From NCBI GenBank assembly GCA_964528445.1, contig CAZGSL010000012.1, positions 1 to 56,540 on the forward strand: a stretch of 56,540 nt of DNA, read 5' to 3'. The stretch's first letter is position 1. Every line of letters begins with the position of its first letter. Below, piece by piece: positions 43,553 through 54,203 of this stretch. Origin of the DNA: JAXHMM01 sp964528445 (lineage in GTDB: Bacteria > Bacteroidota > Rhodothermia > Balneolales > Balneolaceae). The notes below the pieces were generated by a model. It was not told where the DNA came from, made no database searches, and was given only the letters and a program-made list of their open reading frames with translations. The position numbers and the translations under genes are program-made.

Positions 43553-45334
43553 TCAACGGTTGAAGGGCACGGTAACAGATTGATCTTCTCCTTCCAGCTT
43601 CTTGAAGCGGACCTGTTGATTGATGTGCGATCCATCGAAACGGAACTCACCGATCAGCCCCCGATAAGCGGGCTGATTTTTGAGCCCCGATTTCAGCAGT
43701 TCCGGGTTTTGGACCGCGCGGAGAGCTTCCAGCAGAAAGCCGGCCACGTCATAACCTATCATGGAAAACCGGTTGGGTTCCGTCCCGAATCGTTCACGAT
43801 AGCGGCGGTTGAAATCAGGTGTCTCAATATCGTCTTCCGACAGGTAGCTCTCCGTGTAATAGATGTCCCGGTTGCTTATGCGATCGTTTGAGAGTTGGCC
43901 GGATCCCCATTCGGGAGAGCCGAGAACGGGGATATCCGGATTGGTGGCGTTCAAGTCGATCAGGAGCAATTCCATCAGGGTCCGGGCTGCCTGTCCGGTA
44001 AAAGGGGCATAGACAGCTTCAACCGGCCGGAAATTCAGCGAATCGATCAGGGCAGTATCGGCGGTAAAATAACGGGAGTAATCGTTTATTTCGTAGCCCT
44101 GGGACTCCAGGTTTTCGGAGAAGAAATAGCTCACTTTTCCGCCGAGTTTTTCAAATTCATTCCGGAATGCATAGGCAGAGGCTTCCCCGAAGGTTCCTCT
44201 CTCGACCAGTACGGCCAGGGTATCAAGCTGCAGTTCCCGCCGGGCGAACCGTGCCATCGCCTCTCCGTGAACGGCAAAAGTGGGATTGGCCTGGTAGACG
44301 TACGGATTGTCGAAATTGAGAGAATCGGAATTGGCCAGGGGCGCCAGCATGGTCAATTCGTAGTTCTCGGCGAGCGGAGCCATTTTTGCCGCCGCTTCTG
44401 AAAAGAGGGGGCCAAGAACGGCGGCGGTATGGTGGTTCCATGCGAACTCATTCATGGCGACGGCCGCGGAGTCCCCGTCAGCTCCGGTATTGCGGTGACG
44501 AAGTACCGCCTTGACCCGCTGGTTTGATTGGTTAAAATCCTCAACAGCCAGCAGATACCCGTAATAGAGTCCCTGTGAGACGGAAAACTCCGGGTCTTCG
44601 GGATTAAACACCGGTAGGGCGATACCGATATCGTAAACCATTCCCTCCGGCACGCTCAACCCGGAACCGGCAGCGGTCCTGTTGGCATATACCACCGAAT
44701 CGGCCGTCAGCTCCTCCATTTCTCGCAGCATGGTGTTTTCCGACTCATCGGGATGAGAGCGGCGGTAGGTTTCCACCAGGGTCAGGGCGGTGGAGTAAGA
44801 TACCCTGCCCATAGCCGAGCGAATAAGATCCGCTCTTATTTCCGGTACTTCGGTATTGCGAAACGCGGTCCGCCGCTGTTCCAGTGTCAGGAAGCCCAGC
44901 AGATCCTCGTATCCCTGCGCGGCTACCGAGGAGAGACCGGTGTTTTGATTTTCCCGTCGCAGGGAGTGAAATTTTTCTAGGGCTCCCGAATAATCCCTAA
45001 GCTGCATGTCGGTTAATGCCGCGGTATAGAGAGCTTCACGGTAGATGTCGTCTGCAACCGAGGAATCGAAATCTGTCAGAATAACCTTGGCCTTGAGATA
45101 TTCGCCCAGGGCGAAGTAACTTTTCCCGGTAAAGAGTCTTGCGCGGTCGGAGGGGAGTTCCTGAAAGATCCGGAGAGCTTCGCGATACTGTTGCTGCTGA
45201 TACTGGTCAAGGGCCTGATCAAAATCCTGGGCACGGGCGTCCGCGGAATAGATCAGCAGGCATGCCAGGATTGTGAGTAGGAACGGGAGAATCTGTTTCG
45301 TAGCGGGCATCGGGTTGGGGATGTATGTTTGCAC
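43553..45334 (-). CDS. Periplasmic TPR plus PBP1-fold protein, LpoA-like architecture
   Basis: This 593-residue exported protein has a signal peptide (ILPFLLTILACLLIYSADARA). The first domain (about 35-210) is TPR-like (ALDQYQQQQYREALRIFQEL, then YSGALEKFHSLRRENQN). The second (235-590) is a type 1 periplasmic-binding fold as in LivJ (YDIGIALPVFNP, LYYGYLLAVEDFNQSN, AAVLGPLFSEAAAKMAPLAE, NDRISNRDIYYTESYLSED). This matches the layout of LpoA, the outer-membrane activator of PBP1A. A plain amino-acid binding protein is the alternative, but no ABC permease is adjacent. The start is GTG 45334 with GAAGG upstream; ATG 45310 is a second choice. It has no lipobox. Confidence 0.75.
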   Translation of the reverse strand: MQTYIPNPMPATKQILPFLLTILACLLIYSADARAQDFDQALDQYQQQQYREALRIFQELPSDRARLFTGKSYFALGEYLKAKVILTDFDSSVADDIYREALYTAALTDMQLRDYSGALEKFHSLRRENQNTGLSSVAAQGYEDLLGFLTLEQRRTAFRNTEVPEIRADLIRSAMGRVSYSTALTLVETYRRSHPDESENTMLREMEELTADSVVYANRTAAGSGLSVPEGMVYDIGIALPVFNPEDPEFSVSQGLYYGYLLAVEDFNQSNQRVKAVLRHRNTGADGDSAAVAMNEFAWNHHTAAVLGPLFSEAAAKMAPLAENYELTMLAPLANSDSLNFDNPYVYQANPTFAVHGEAMARFARRELQLDTLAVLVERGTFGEASAYAFRNEFEKLGGKVSYFFSENLESQGYEINDYSRYFTADTALIDSLNFRPVEAVYAPFTGQAARTLMELLLIDLNATNPDIPVLGSPEWGSGQLSNDRISNRDIYYTESYLSEDDIETPDFNRRYRERFGTEPNRFSMIGYDVAGFLLEALRAVQNPELLKSGLKNQPAYRGLIGEFRFDGSHINQQVRFKKLEGEDQSVTVPFNR

Positions 45335-45383
45335 GGATAACCTTCTGTCTCTTCTAATCGCTAACGGCGGAAAATGTTCTCCC

Positions 45384-46934
45384 TTATTCCCATTCTATGG
45401 TGGAGGGAGGCTTGGAACTGATGTCGTAAACCACGCGGTTGATGCCGCGCACCTCATTGATAATCCGGTTGGAGACACGTGCCAGAAAAGGATGGGGCAG
45501 GTGCGCCCAGTCTGCCGTCATCCCGTCCACGCTGGTAACCGCCCGGAGGCCGATGGTAAACTCGTACGTCCGTTCATCGCCCATGACCCCCACACTTTGA
45601 ACGGGCAGCAGTACGGTCAGTGCCTGCCAGACCTCATCATAGAGGCCCTTTGAACGCAGTTCGCTGATGAATATGTGGTCCGCTTCCCGGAGGATTTCCA
45701 GTTTCTCGGGCGTCACGTCCGAGATGATCCTGATTCCCAGGCCGGGTCCCGGGAAGGGATGGCGCCCCAGGAAGGATTCGGGAATGCCCAGGGATCGTCC
45801 CACCTCCCTCACCTCATCCTTGAAAAGTTCGCGCACCGGCTCAATCAGTTCCAGGTTCATCTCATCGGGAAGCCCACCCACGTTGTGATGTGACTTGATC
45901 GTGGCGGATGGCCCCTTGAAAGAGACACTCTCGATAACATCCGGATAGAGGGTTCCCTGTGCGAGATATTTGAAAGCGGCGTCGTTTTCAACCGTTTCGT
46001 CAAAGATATTTATAAACGTTTTGCCGATGATTTTTCGTTTTTCCTCCGGGTCGAATACGCCCTCCAGTGCCGAGAGAAATCTGTCGGAAGCGTCTATTCC
46101 CCGTACAGGCAGATTGAGCTGTTCCTTATATAGATTGAGAACTTTGCGGAATTCGTTTTTTCGAAGCAGTCCGTTATCCACAAAAATGCACTGCAGCTGT
46201 TCTCCAACCGCCTCATGGATGAGGGTGGCTACCACCGTTGAGTCCACGCCGCCGGAGAGGGCACAGAGCACCCGGTCGTCGCCGACTCTGCGGCGGATTT
46301 CCTTGACGGTGGATTCGACGAATGATTTTGCGGTCCAGTTCCCGGACAGATCGCATATCTCTCGGACGAAATTTTCGAGGATCTGCCGCCCGTAGACCGT
46401 GTGCACGACCTCGGGATGGAATTGAACGCCAAAAACAGGTTTGCTGGCGTGCCGCACGGCGGCCACCCGTGCATTGTCGGTATGAGCAATGATTTCGTAC
46501 TCAGGCGGCAATTCCCTGATATGGTCGCCATGGCTCATCCAGACCACCGATTCCTGGGGAATTTTCCCGAGAAGATCGGAATCATCGTCCACGATCAGTT
46601 CGGATCGTCCGAATTCCCTTTTATCGGCTTTCTCCACGCTTCCCGGTTTCAGCCGGTGGGAGAGAATTTGAAGGCCGTAGCAGATTCCCAGGATGGGCAC
46701 CTCCCAGGAAAAAATGTGCTCATTCAGGGAGGGGGCCTCTTCGTCGTATACGCTGGAGGGGCCGCCGCTCAGGACGACTCCTCCGGGGGGCTGCTCGTCA
46801 AATGATTCAAGATCTATTGTGCAGGGATGAATTTCGCAGTAAACCCGGCTCTCCCTTATCCGCCGGGCAATGAGCTGGGTATACTGGGATCCGAAATCCA
46901 GGATCAGTATCCACTCCTCGGGCCTGTGTTGCAT
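45384..46934 (-). CDS. guaA: GMP synthase (glutamine-hydrolysing)
   Basis: GuaA aminates XMP to GMP. The 516-residue protein has an N-terminal class I amidotransferase domain with the nucleophile cysteine (GICYGLQIL) and histidine (VQFHPEVVHT), then the ATP pyrophosphatase P-loop (CALSGGVDSTVVATL) and the C-terminal dimerisation domain with the FLGRHPFPGPGLGIRI segment. The length is normal. The gene is 11 bases downstream of gcvH, at the end of the efp-accB-accC-gcvH-guaA run. Confidence 0.97.
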   Translation of the reverse strand: MQHRPEEWILILDFGSQYTQLIARRIRESRVYCEIHPCTIDLESFDEQPPGGVVLSGGPSSVYDEEAPSLNEHIFSWEVPILGICYGLQILSHRLKPGSVEKADKREFGRSELIVDDDSDLLGKIPQESVVWMSHGDHIRELPPEYEIIAHTDNARVAAVRHASKPVFGVQFHPEVVHTVYGRQILENFVREICDLSGNWTAKSFVESTVKEIRRRVGDDRVLCALSGGVDSTVVATLIHEAVGEQLQCIFVDNGLLRKNEFRKVLNLYKEQLNLPVRGIDASDRFLSALEGVFDPEEKRKIIGKTFINIFDETVENDAAFKYLAQGTLYPDVIESVSFKGPSATIKSHHNVGGLPDEMNLELIEPVRELFKDEVREVGRSLGIPESFLGRHPFPGPGLGIRIISDVTPEKLEILREADHIFISELRSKGLYDEVWQALTVLLPVQSVGVMGDERTYEFTIGLRAVTSVDGMTADWAHLPHPFLARVSNRIINEVRGINRVVYDISSKPPSTIEWE

Positions 46935-46945
46935 ATTTAAGGGGC

Positions 46946-47326
46946 TTAGCCGGTGATGTTTTCATATTCATCCGCCGTCATGAGCTCTTCCAGTTCGGAA
47001 GCATCGTCCATCTTCATCTTGACCATCCAGCCTTTCCCGTAGGGATCCTCGTTGACAGCTTCCGGCGAATCCTCCAGCTGGTCATTGATTTCAATAATCT
47101 CACCACCCACCGGGGCAAAAAGCTCGGATACCGTTTTCACAGCTTCCACGGTGCCGAATACCTCTTCCCGGTCCACTTCGGTTCCTTCCGGCTCCAGCTC
47201 CACGAAGACGATATCTCCCAGTTCATTCTGTGCGAAATCCGTAATTCCCACCGTTACGGTATCATCCTCGTTGTCTCGTACCCACTCATGTTCCCTGGTG
47301 TATTTCAATTCCTTCGGATAGTTCAT
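46946..47326 (-). CDS. gcvH: Glycine cleavage system H protein
   Basis: GcvH is the lipoyl carrier of the glycine cleavage system. The 126-residue protein has the lipoyl-domain core FGTVEAVKTVSELFAPVGGE with the lipoylated Lys64, and the usual N-terminus (YTREHEWVRDNEDDTVTVGI). gcvT and gcvP are not in the window. It starts 11 bases after accC on the same strand. Confidence 0.96.
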   Translation of the reverse strand: MNYPKELKYTREHEWVRDNEDDTVTVGITDFAQNELGDIVFVELEPEGTEVDREEVFGTVEAVKTVSELFAPVGGEIIEINDQLEDSPEAVNEDPYGKGWMVKMKMDDASELEELMTADEYENITG

Positions 47327-47337
47327 TGGACTGGTGC

Positions 47338-48687
<1,350 letters not shown>

Positions 48688-48700
48688 GAATGGCGGTGCC

Positions 48701-49204
48701 TTAACCTATGATAAACAGTGGCTGGTCGTATTCCACCGGCTCAGCGTCGTCGACCAGGATTTTCTTTACCTCTCCGGAGTACTCCGATTCGATTTCATTC
48801 ATAATTTTCATCGCTTCGACGATGCAGAGGGTATCGCCCTTCTCAACGTTGTCTCCCGTCTTGACGAAGGGATCCGAATCGGGTGAAGGGGCCCGGTAGA
48901 AGGTGCCGACGATAGGGGAGGTAACCGTCTCACCCTCGATTTGCTCCTCGCCGGTATCGGAGGATGCTTCCCCGCCATCGGATGGGGCTGAGGCTGCGGG
49001 CTGTCCCCCCGTTTCGCCCTGGGGAGCGGGGGCAGCCTGTGAGGCGGGCACCTGGTATTGAACGGGCATCGAGGGATAGGGGGGCGATTCGGCCTCCGCA
49101 GTTTTTTTGACCTTGATTTTAAAATCCCCCTCCTCAATAGCGACTTCATCCACGTCGCTCTCAGCGATAAGATTCAGAAGATTCTTGACTAGTTTTAAAT
49201 CCAT
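48701..49204 (-). CDS. accB: Acetyl-CoA carboxylase biotin carboxyl carrier protein
   Basis: AccB carries the biotin shuttled between AccC and the carboxyltransferase. The 167-residue protein has an N-terminal helix (LKLVKNLLNLIAESDVDEV), a long Pro/Ala/Gly/Ser linker (residues 40-90) and the biotinyl domain with EAMKIMNE, where Lys133 is the biotinylation site. It lies 9 bases after efp, an arrangement common in bacteria. accA and accD proper are not in the window. Confidence 0.96.
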   Translation of the reverse strand: MDLKLVKNLLNLIAESDVDEVAIEEGDFKIKVKKTAEAESPPYPSMPVQYQVPASQAAPAPQGETGGQPAASAPSDGGEASSDTGEEQIEGETVTSPIVGTFYRAPSPDSDPFVKTGDNVEKGDTLCIVEAMKIMNEIESEYSGEVKKILVDDAEPVEYDQPLFIIG

Positions 49205-49213
49205 GGTTTCTGG

Positions 49214-49789
49214 CTAGTTGGTTTTAACGCGTTCAATATATTCCGAGGTGCGGGTGTCCACTTTTATCACTTCCCCCTCATTGATGAAGAGGGGGACTTG
49301 TACGACAGCCCCGGATTCCAGTGTGGCCGGCTTGGTCCCGCCCGTGGCAGTGTCGCCCTTGATACCCGGTTTGGTATCGGTCACTTCGGCCTCTATATGG
49401 TCCGGGGGCACCGCGTAGAGGATTTGTTCGTTGTCAACGTCCACCACCAGCGTGCATATCTGTCCCTCGGTGATAAACTCGGATTTCTCTACCCGATTTT
49501 CTTCCACGGGAACCTGCTCGTAGGTTTCCTGGTGCATGAAATAGAACAGATTGCCGTCGGAATAGATGAATTGGTGGGGCTGATGTTCAACCCGGACCTC
49601 CATAAGATTTTCGCCGGACCGAAAGGTTTTTTCGATGGTCTTTTCGTTGACCACCCCTTTCAGTTTGGTCTTGAGGAAAGCCCCTCCCTTGCCAGGTTTA
49701 ACATGGTGGTAGTCGACAATGGAGTAGAGCTCACCGTCCAGGTCGAGAACCATACCCGTACGGAAGTCGGATGTGGAAATTTTTCCCAT
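49214..49789 (-). CDS. efp: Elongation factor P
   Basis: EF-P helps ribosomes form proline-proline bonds. The 191-residue protein has the KOW-like domain I with the tip loop HHVKPGKGGAFLKTKLKG; Lys34 is the position that is modified in other bacteria (by beta-lysine in E. coli). The C-terminus has the GDTATGGTKPATLESGAVV signature. No epmA or epmB homologue is in the window, so its modification status is unknown. It heads the run with accB and accC. Confidence 0.97.
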   Translation of the reverse strand: MGKISTSDFRTGMVLDLDGELYSIVDYHHVKPGKGGAFLKTKLKGVVNEKTIEKTFRSGENLMEVRVEHQPHQFIYSDGNLFYFMHQETYEQVPVEENRVEKSEFITEGQICTLVVDVDNEQILYAVPPDHIEAEVTDTKPGIKGDTATGGTKPATLESGAVVQVPLFINEGEVIKVDTRTSEYIERVKTN

Positions 49790-49869
49790 GCAATGCCTTT
49801 ACTTTCTGAAATTTGACCACAGCCAAAATAGCATAGGCTGAAAAGGATAACAAGATCTAAAAGCGGGCT

Positions 49870-51219
49870 TCACCAGAGGTTGCTGAACAGTATGTAGAAT
49901 ATGACAATGGGGCATACCACCATGACCATCCCCGTCCAGACTTTTCCGAGAAGGGAACCGCCGAATCCGGGATTCCCCAGTTCCAGCTCCTCCATTGCGT
50001 TCTCCACTTTCCAGACGTAACTCAGAAAGAGGCAGATCAGCAATCCGCCGAGCGGCAGCCCCACCTGGCTGAAGATCGTATCCAGAAGATCGATCAGGCC
50101 CGTATCGAATGAAACAATAAGAGAGACGGCCAGAATGCCAAGGCCGATGTAAAGGGCCGCTTTCTTACGGGGTATCCGGAACTCGTCAATGGCATATGAA
50201 ACGGGCACTTCGAGGAGGGAGATGGTGGAGGTGAGGGCCGCTACGCTAAGCAGCAGGAAGAAGGTAATACCCAGGAACGCTCCCCATAATCCGCCCAGTT
50301 CGTGGAACAGGGAGGGCAGAACCTGGAATATCAGGGCCGGGCCCGCCACCAGGTTGTCGGCGGCATCAAAAATTTGAATTCCCTGAGCCTGGGCCATGTA
50401 CATGGCAGGTATGATGAGCAGGCCGGCAAGAAATGCGACCAGGGTGTCCAGTCCCGTAATCAGCGCCGCCGCCTGGGGGACGTTCTCCTTCTTGGAAAGA
50501 TAGCTCCCGTAGGTTATCAAGGCTCCCATTCCCAGGGAGAGGGAGAAGAAGGCCTGTCCCATGGCGGCAAAGACCAGGTCAAGCGTGATGCTGGAGAAGT
50601 CCGGGGCAAGATAGATGGAGAGCCCCTCCGCGCTGCCGGGCTGGGTTACCACATACCCGATCAGCACAAAGAGTATGACAAAGAGCAGCGGCATAAGGGT
50701 TTTGGTAGCCCGCTCGATCCCGTCGCTCACCCCGCCGGTGATGATGGATATGGTAGCACCCATAAAAAGCAAGGAAAATAGCGCGTTGAGGTAGCCGTTG
50801 GAGGTATCGCCTATCCAGCTGGCCCATTCGACGTACCCCATGAAGAACAGCACCTCCTCGAATACGTAGCTTACCGTCCACCCGGCCACCACTGTGTAAA
50901 AGGAGAGAATCATCACCCCGCAAAGCACCCCCCACAGTCCAATGAGGGGGTAGAACATGTTGTCTCCGAGGGCCTTGAAGGCTCCCACGGGATTCCTCTC
51001 GGTCTTTCGGCCGATGCCTATCTCGGCCATCATGACGGGAAATCCGATCAGGAAGCAGGAGACTAGGTAGATCAGCAGAAAGGCCCCGCCCCCGTTGGAG
51101 GCCGCTTCGGTGGGGAATCGCCAGATGTTGCCCAGTCCCACCGCCGAACCCGCTGCGGCCAGGATAAATCCCAGTTTGGTATTCCAGTTACCCCTTGCTA
51201 CGCTATCCGTTTCAGCCAA
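49870..51219 (-). CDS. Second sodium-dependent NSS/SNF family transporter
   Basis: This 449-residue protein has 12 helices. The N-terminal NSS signature FILAAAGSAVGLGNIWRFPT (helix 1 sodium and substrate site) and the LSFYTVVAGWTVSYVFEEVL region are clear. It is shorter than, and distinct from, the paralogue at 26.8 kb; the substrate is unknown. The start is TTG 51219 with an ideal AGGAGG site five bases upstream. It lies 139 bases downstream of metG. Confidence 0.92.
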   Translation of the reverse strand: MAETDSVARGNWNTKLGFILAAAGSAVGLGNIWRFPTEAASNGGGAFLLIYLVSCFLIGFPVMMAEIGIGRKTERNPVGAFKALGDNMFYPLIGLWGVLCGVMILSFYTVVAGWTVSYVFEEVLFFMGYVEWASWIGDTSNGYLNALFSLLFMGATISIITGGVSDGIERATKTLMPLLFVILFVLIGYVVTQPGSAEGLSIYLAPDFSSITLDLVFAAMGQAFFSLSLGMGALITYGSYLSKKENVPQAAALITGLDTLVAFLAGLLIIPAMYMAQAQGIQIFDAADNLVAGPALIFQVLPSLFHELGGLWGAFLGITFFLLLSVAALTSTISLLEVPVSYAIDEFRIPRKKAALYIGLGILAVSLIVSFDTGLIDLLDTIFSQVGLPLGGLLICLFLSYVWKVENAMEELELGNPGFGGSLLGKVWTGMVMVVCPIVIFYILFSNLW

Positions 51220-51224
51220 TGGTT

Positions 51225-51230
51225 CCTCCT
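51225..51230 (-). promoter_or_regulatory. Strong ribosome-binding site with TTG start
   Basis: On the minus strand AGGAGG is followed by five bases and the TTG that opens the second NSS transporter. This perfect site decides in favour of the TTG start. Such consensus sites are rare in this window. Confidence 0.8.
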
Positions 51231-51358
51231 GTCCTGCTCTTTATGGATTGTTGGTCAGCAAATAATTTGAACCAAGATGTAATGCGTAACTTTCACTTAC
51301 AAATGGATTTTACAAAAATTTTCCGTCCATCCAATTGGCATTTTTATGGGCTTTCTCT

Positions 51359-53389
51359 TCAGGAGATGGGCGAGCCGGGTTCGGCGTCACACTCCAGGAA
51401 GACCAGGTTACCGTCTTCCTCCTCGGCCATCAGAATCATCCCATTGCTCTCAATGCCAAACAGCTTTTTCGGTTCCAGGTTGGCCAGTACGCATACCTTC
51501 CGTCCGGCCAGTTCCGCCGGATTGTATTGCTGAGCGACACCAGCAACGATGGTTCGCTCCTCAAAACCGAGATCGACCGAGAGTTTCAGCAATTTGTCGG
51601 CTTCTTCTATCGCTTCGGCCTGCAGAATGCGACCCGCCCTGAGATCCAGCTTTGTAAAATCCTCGTAGGAAATTTGCTCTTTAAGCGGCTCATATTTCGG
51701 TTCTTCCGAAGCGGAGTCTTCCGACCGGCTTCGCAGCGTATCAAGCTGTTCCTCAATGGCTTCGTCCTCTATTTTATCAAAAAGAATTTCACCTTCCCTC
51801 ATCCTGCTCCCCGCCGTCAGAATTTCGGGGCCGATATCCTGCCACGAGAGCGCCTCTTCCATGCCCAGTTGCCTTCTGAGCTCCGCCATCTTGCCTGGAA
51901 GCACTGGTTCGAACAGCGAGGAGAGAGCCGCGGTGATTTGAAGACAGACATGAAGGGTGTTCCCGCAGGTCCCCGGATCACTCTTGCGGGTCTCCCAGGG
52001 TTCCGTTTCGGTAAAGTATTTATTGCCCGCCCGGGCCAGTTTCATGGTTTCGGTAATGGCTTCCCTCAGCTTGAAACTTTCGTATCGGGAGGCGATGGCT
52101 TCCCGCTGCTCAGCAATACGCTCCAGGGTCTCCCGGTCTTTCTTTGTGGGATTTTCCAGGGGCGGAACCCTGCCGTCGAAGTAGTTCAGGGTAAAAGAGA
52201 GGGTGCGAAACGCGAAATTGCCCAGAATATCGGCCAGCTCGCTGTTTACCTTATTTTGAAAATCCCCCCAGGTAAAGTCCGAATCCTTGGTTTCCGGCAG
52301 AATGGTTCCCAGTACGTATCTCAGGAGGTCCGGCTCGAAATCCTCCAGGTAGTCCCTCAGCCAGACCGCCCATCCCCTGGAGGTGGAGAGCTTTCGGGAC
52401 TCAAGGTTCAGAAATTCGTTGGCGGGAACGTTCTCCGGAAGCACGTACGATCCGTGGGCCATCAGCATGGCGGGGAACATAATGCAGTGAAAGACGATGT
52501 TGTCTTTTCCGATAAAGTGAATCAGCTCGGTCTCTTCATCCTGCCAGTAGCGTTTCCACGCTTCCGGATCCCCCCGGTTTTCCGCCCACTCCTTGGTCGC
52601 AGAGATGTAGCCGACGGGCGCGTCAAACCATACATAGAGTACTTTGCCTTCGGCCTCCTCCAGCGGTACGGGTACACCCCACTTCAGGTCCCTGGTTACA
52701 GCCCGGTCGCCCAGCCCCTCGTTCAGCCAGCTCTGCACCTGTCCCATGACGTTGGGTTTCCAGTTGGATTTTTCCTCCAGCCACTGCTCCAGGCGCTCCT
52801 GGAAATCCCCGAGAGGAAGGTACCAGTGGCGGGTCTTCCGGGTTATGGGGACGTTGCCGGTAAGGGCGCTTCGCGGATCGATCAGGTCGGTGGGAGAGAG
52901 GGAGGAGCCGCATTTTTCACATTGATCCCCATATGCCTCCTCGTAACCGCAGCTCGGGCAGGTCCCTTGTACGTAGCGGTCGGGAAGAAACATATCCGCC
53001 TCCTCATCGTAGAGCTGTTCCTCCTCTCGTTGCTTGAAAATTCCCTTTTCGTGGAGATGGCTGAAAAATTCCTGTGAAGTACGGTAGTGCACTTTTGAAC
53101 TTGTGCGCCCGTAATAATCGAAAGAGATGCCGAAAGCTTCGAACACCTCCTGGTTCATCTCATGAAAGCGATCCACGATCTCCTGCGGTTTTACGCCCTC
53201 TTTCTCGGCGGCAATGGTAATGGGAACTCCGTGTTCGTCGGAGCCGCAAATGTGGAGGATGTCGTCCCCGCGCATGCGGCGGTAGCGGACAAAAAGGTCG
53301 GCCGGAAGGTAGGCACCCGCCAGATGACCGAGGTGAATGGGGCCGTTCGCATAGGGGAGGGCGGAAGTTACGAGGGTGCGTTTGGCCAT
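51359..53389 (-). CDS. metG: Methionine-tRNA ligase
   Basis: MetG charges tRNA(Met). The 676-residue protein starts MAKRTLVTSALPYANGPIHL, with the HIGH-type motif (IHLGH) at the front; the open frame extends 40 codons further to 53509 but that leader is not conserved. A CPSCGYEEAY...CEKCGSS zinc knuckle, a KMSKS-like KLSTSRG motif and a C-terminal EMAPII-type tRNA-binding domain (FTKLDLRAGRILQAEAIEEA onwards) complete the long form. It is on the minus strand between a SpoU methyltransferase and the second NSS transporter. Confidence 0.96.
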   Translation of the reverse strand: MAKRTLVTSALPYANGPIHLGHLAGAYLPADLFVRYRRMRGDDILHICGSDEHGVPITIAAEKEGVKPQEIVDRFHEMNQEVFEAFGISFDYYGRTSSKVHYRTSQEFFSHLHEKGIFKQREEEQLYDEEADMFLPDRYVQGTCPSCGYEEAYGDQCEKCGSSLSPTDLIDPRSALTGNVPITRKTRHWYLPLGDFQERLEQWLEEKSNWKPNVMGQVQSWLNEGLGDRAVTRDLKWGVPVPLEEAEGKVLYVWFDAPVGYISATKEWAENRGDPEAWKRYWQDEETELIHFIGKDNIVFHCIMFPAMLMAHGSYVLPENVPANEFLNLESRKLSTSRGWAVWLRDYLEDFEPDLLRYVLGTILPETKDSDFTWGDFQNKVNSELADILGNFAFRTLSFTLNYFDGRVPPLENPTKKDRETLERIAEQREAIASRYESFKLREAITETMKLARAGNKYFTETEPWETRKSDPGTCGNTLHVCLQITAALSSLFEPVLPGKMAELRRQLGMEEALSWQDIGPEILTAGSRMREGEILFDKIEDEAIEEQLDTLRSRSEDSASEEPKYEPLKEQISYEDFTKLDLRAGRILQAEAIEEADKLLKLSVDLGFEERTIVAGVAQQYNPAELAGRKVCVLANLEPKKLFGIESNGMILMAEEEDGNLVFLECDAEPGSPIS

Positions 53390-53456
53390 GAAATAACGGT
53401 ATGAGGTGAATGAGTGATTCGGCTGAACGGCGAAAATACTGCGATCCGCCGTAAAA

Positions 53457-54020
53457 TTAAAGAGGAGAGGAGTCACTCCCGCGTTGTTCCCAGTGGAGTT
53501 GCAACACATGGTAGAGGGCGATACCCACGGTTACCGAGACGTTCAGGGAGTGCTTGCGCCCGTACTGGGGAATCTCTGCTACAAGATCCATTTCACGCAG
53601 AAGATTTTCGTCCATCCCTTCCACTTCGTTGCCGAATACGAGGCAGAGCGGAATGTGGTCCGGGAGTTTCAGTTCGGGGAGCGGTACGCTTTCGGTGGTC
53701 TGTTCAAAGGCGAGAAGGTGGAATCCCTTGCTGCGGAGGCGGGATATTACCTGCTCGGGTTGCTCATAGCGATCCCATTCTACATACTCCTCGGCTCCCA
53801 GGGCGGTTTTGGTTATCTCCTTCCGGGGGGGAGATGGGGTAAAACCGCTCATCAGCAAACCGGAAATGCCGAAGGCGTCGGCAGACCGAAAAACGGCCCC
53901 GACATTGTGCATGCTCCTCAGGTCGTGCAGCCAAATCTTTAATTCCTCCATTCCGGCCGGCAGGCTGCGGGAGAGGTTGCGTTCCAGGATTTGTCGGGTC
54001 GACAGCTTTCTGGGACTCAT
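53457..54020 (-). CDS. SpoU/TrmH-family RNA 2'-O-methyltransferase
   Basis: This 187-residue SPOUT enzyme shows the three knot motifs: LRSMHNVGAVFRSADAFGI, CLVFGNEVEGM and IPQYGRKHSLNVSVTVGIAL. The first two contain the SAM-knot Asn/Arg and Gly/Glu residues. It 2'-O-methylates rRNA or tRNA; the target cannot be told. It is the compact form without an N-terminal L30e-like domain. The gene is divergent from greA across 183 bases. Confidence 0.88.
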   Translation of the reverse strand: MSPRKLSTRQILERNLSRSLPAGMEELKIWLHDLRSMHNVGAVFRSADAFGISGLLMSGFTPSPPRKEITKTALGAEEYVEWDRYEQPEQVISRLRSKGFHLLAFEQTTESVPLPELKLPDHIPLCLVFGNEVEGMDENLLREMDLVAEIPQYGRKHSLNVSVTVGIALYHVLQLHWEQRGSDSSPL

Positions 54021-54075
54021 ACGACGGGGGTCTTGTATTGTCGGTACGGGGATGTTAAAGAGACAAGATAGGGAA

Positions 54076-54086
54076 TATAATATTTG
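54076..54086 (+). promoter_or_regulatory. Candidate greA promoter
   Basis: TATAATATTTG at 54076-54086 contains a sigma70-like TATAAT and a 7-of-8 match to the Bacteroidota element TAnnTTTG (AATATTTG). A start near 54093 would place the terminator hairpin 39-73 bases into the transcript. An alternative pair is TTTG 54083-54086 with TATTTTAT 54108-54115. The motif is suggestive only. Confidence 0.35.
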
Positions 54087-54131
54087 GTATAAGAGAAATT
54101 ATCATGGTATTTTATGACGCTTTGAAGATAA

Positions 54132-54165
54132 AATGTCAGCTTACCGTCAGCTGGCATTCTTTTTT
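54132..54165 (+). terminator. Intrinsic terminator in the greA leader
   Basis: AATGTCAGCT (54132-54141) pairs with AGCTGGCATT (54149-54158): ten pairs with one G-T, around a 7-base loop, followed by C and six T (54160-54165). It faces the plus strand, and no plus-strand gene lies between it and the divergent methyltransferase, so it can only act on a transcript that starts within this gap and reads into greA. See findings. Confidence 0.75.
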
Positions 54166-54203
54166 GGAACGAACTGGCGATGTGAATTTAAAACCCGGTT
54201 TAC

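Noticed and set aside
51335..53077. A 580-residue open frame on the plus strand
   Set aside because: It is antisense to metG, whose HIGH, zinc and tRNA-binding motifs are intact; the long frame reflects high G+C codon bias.
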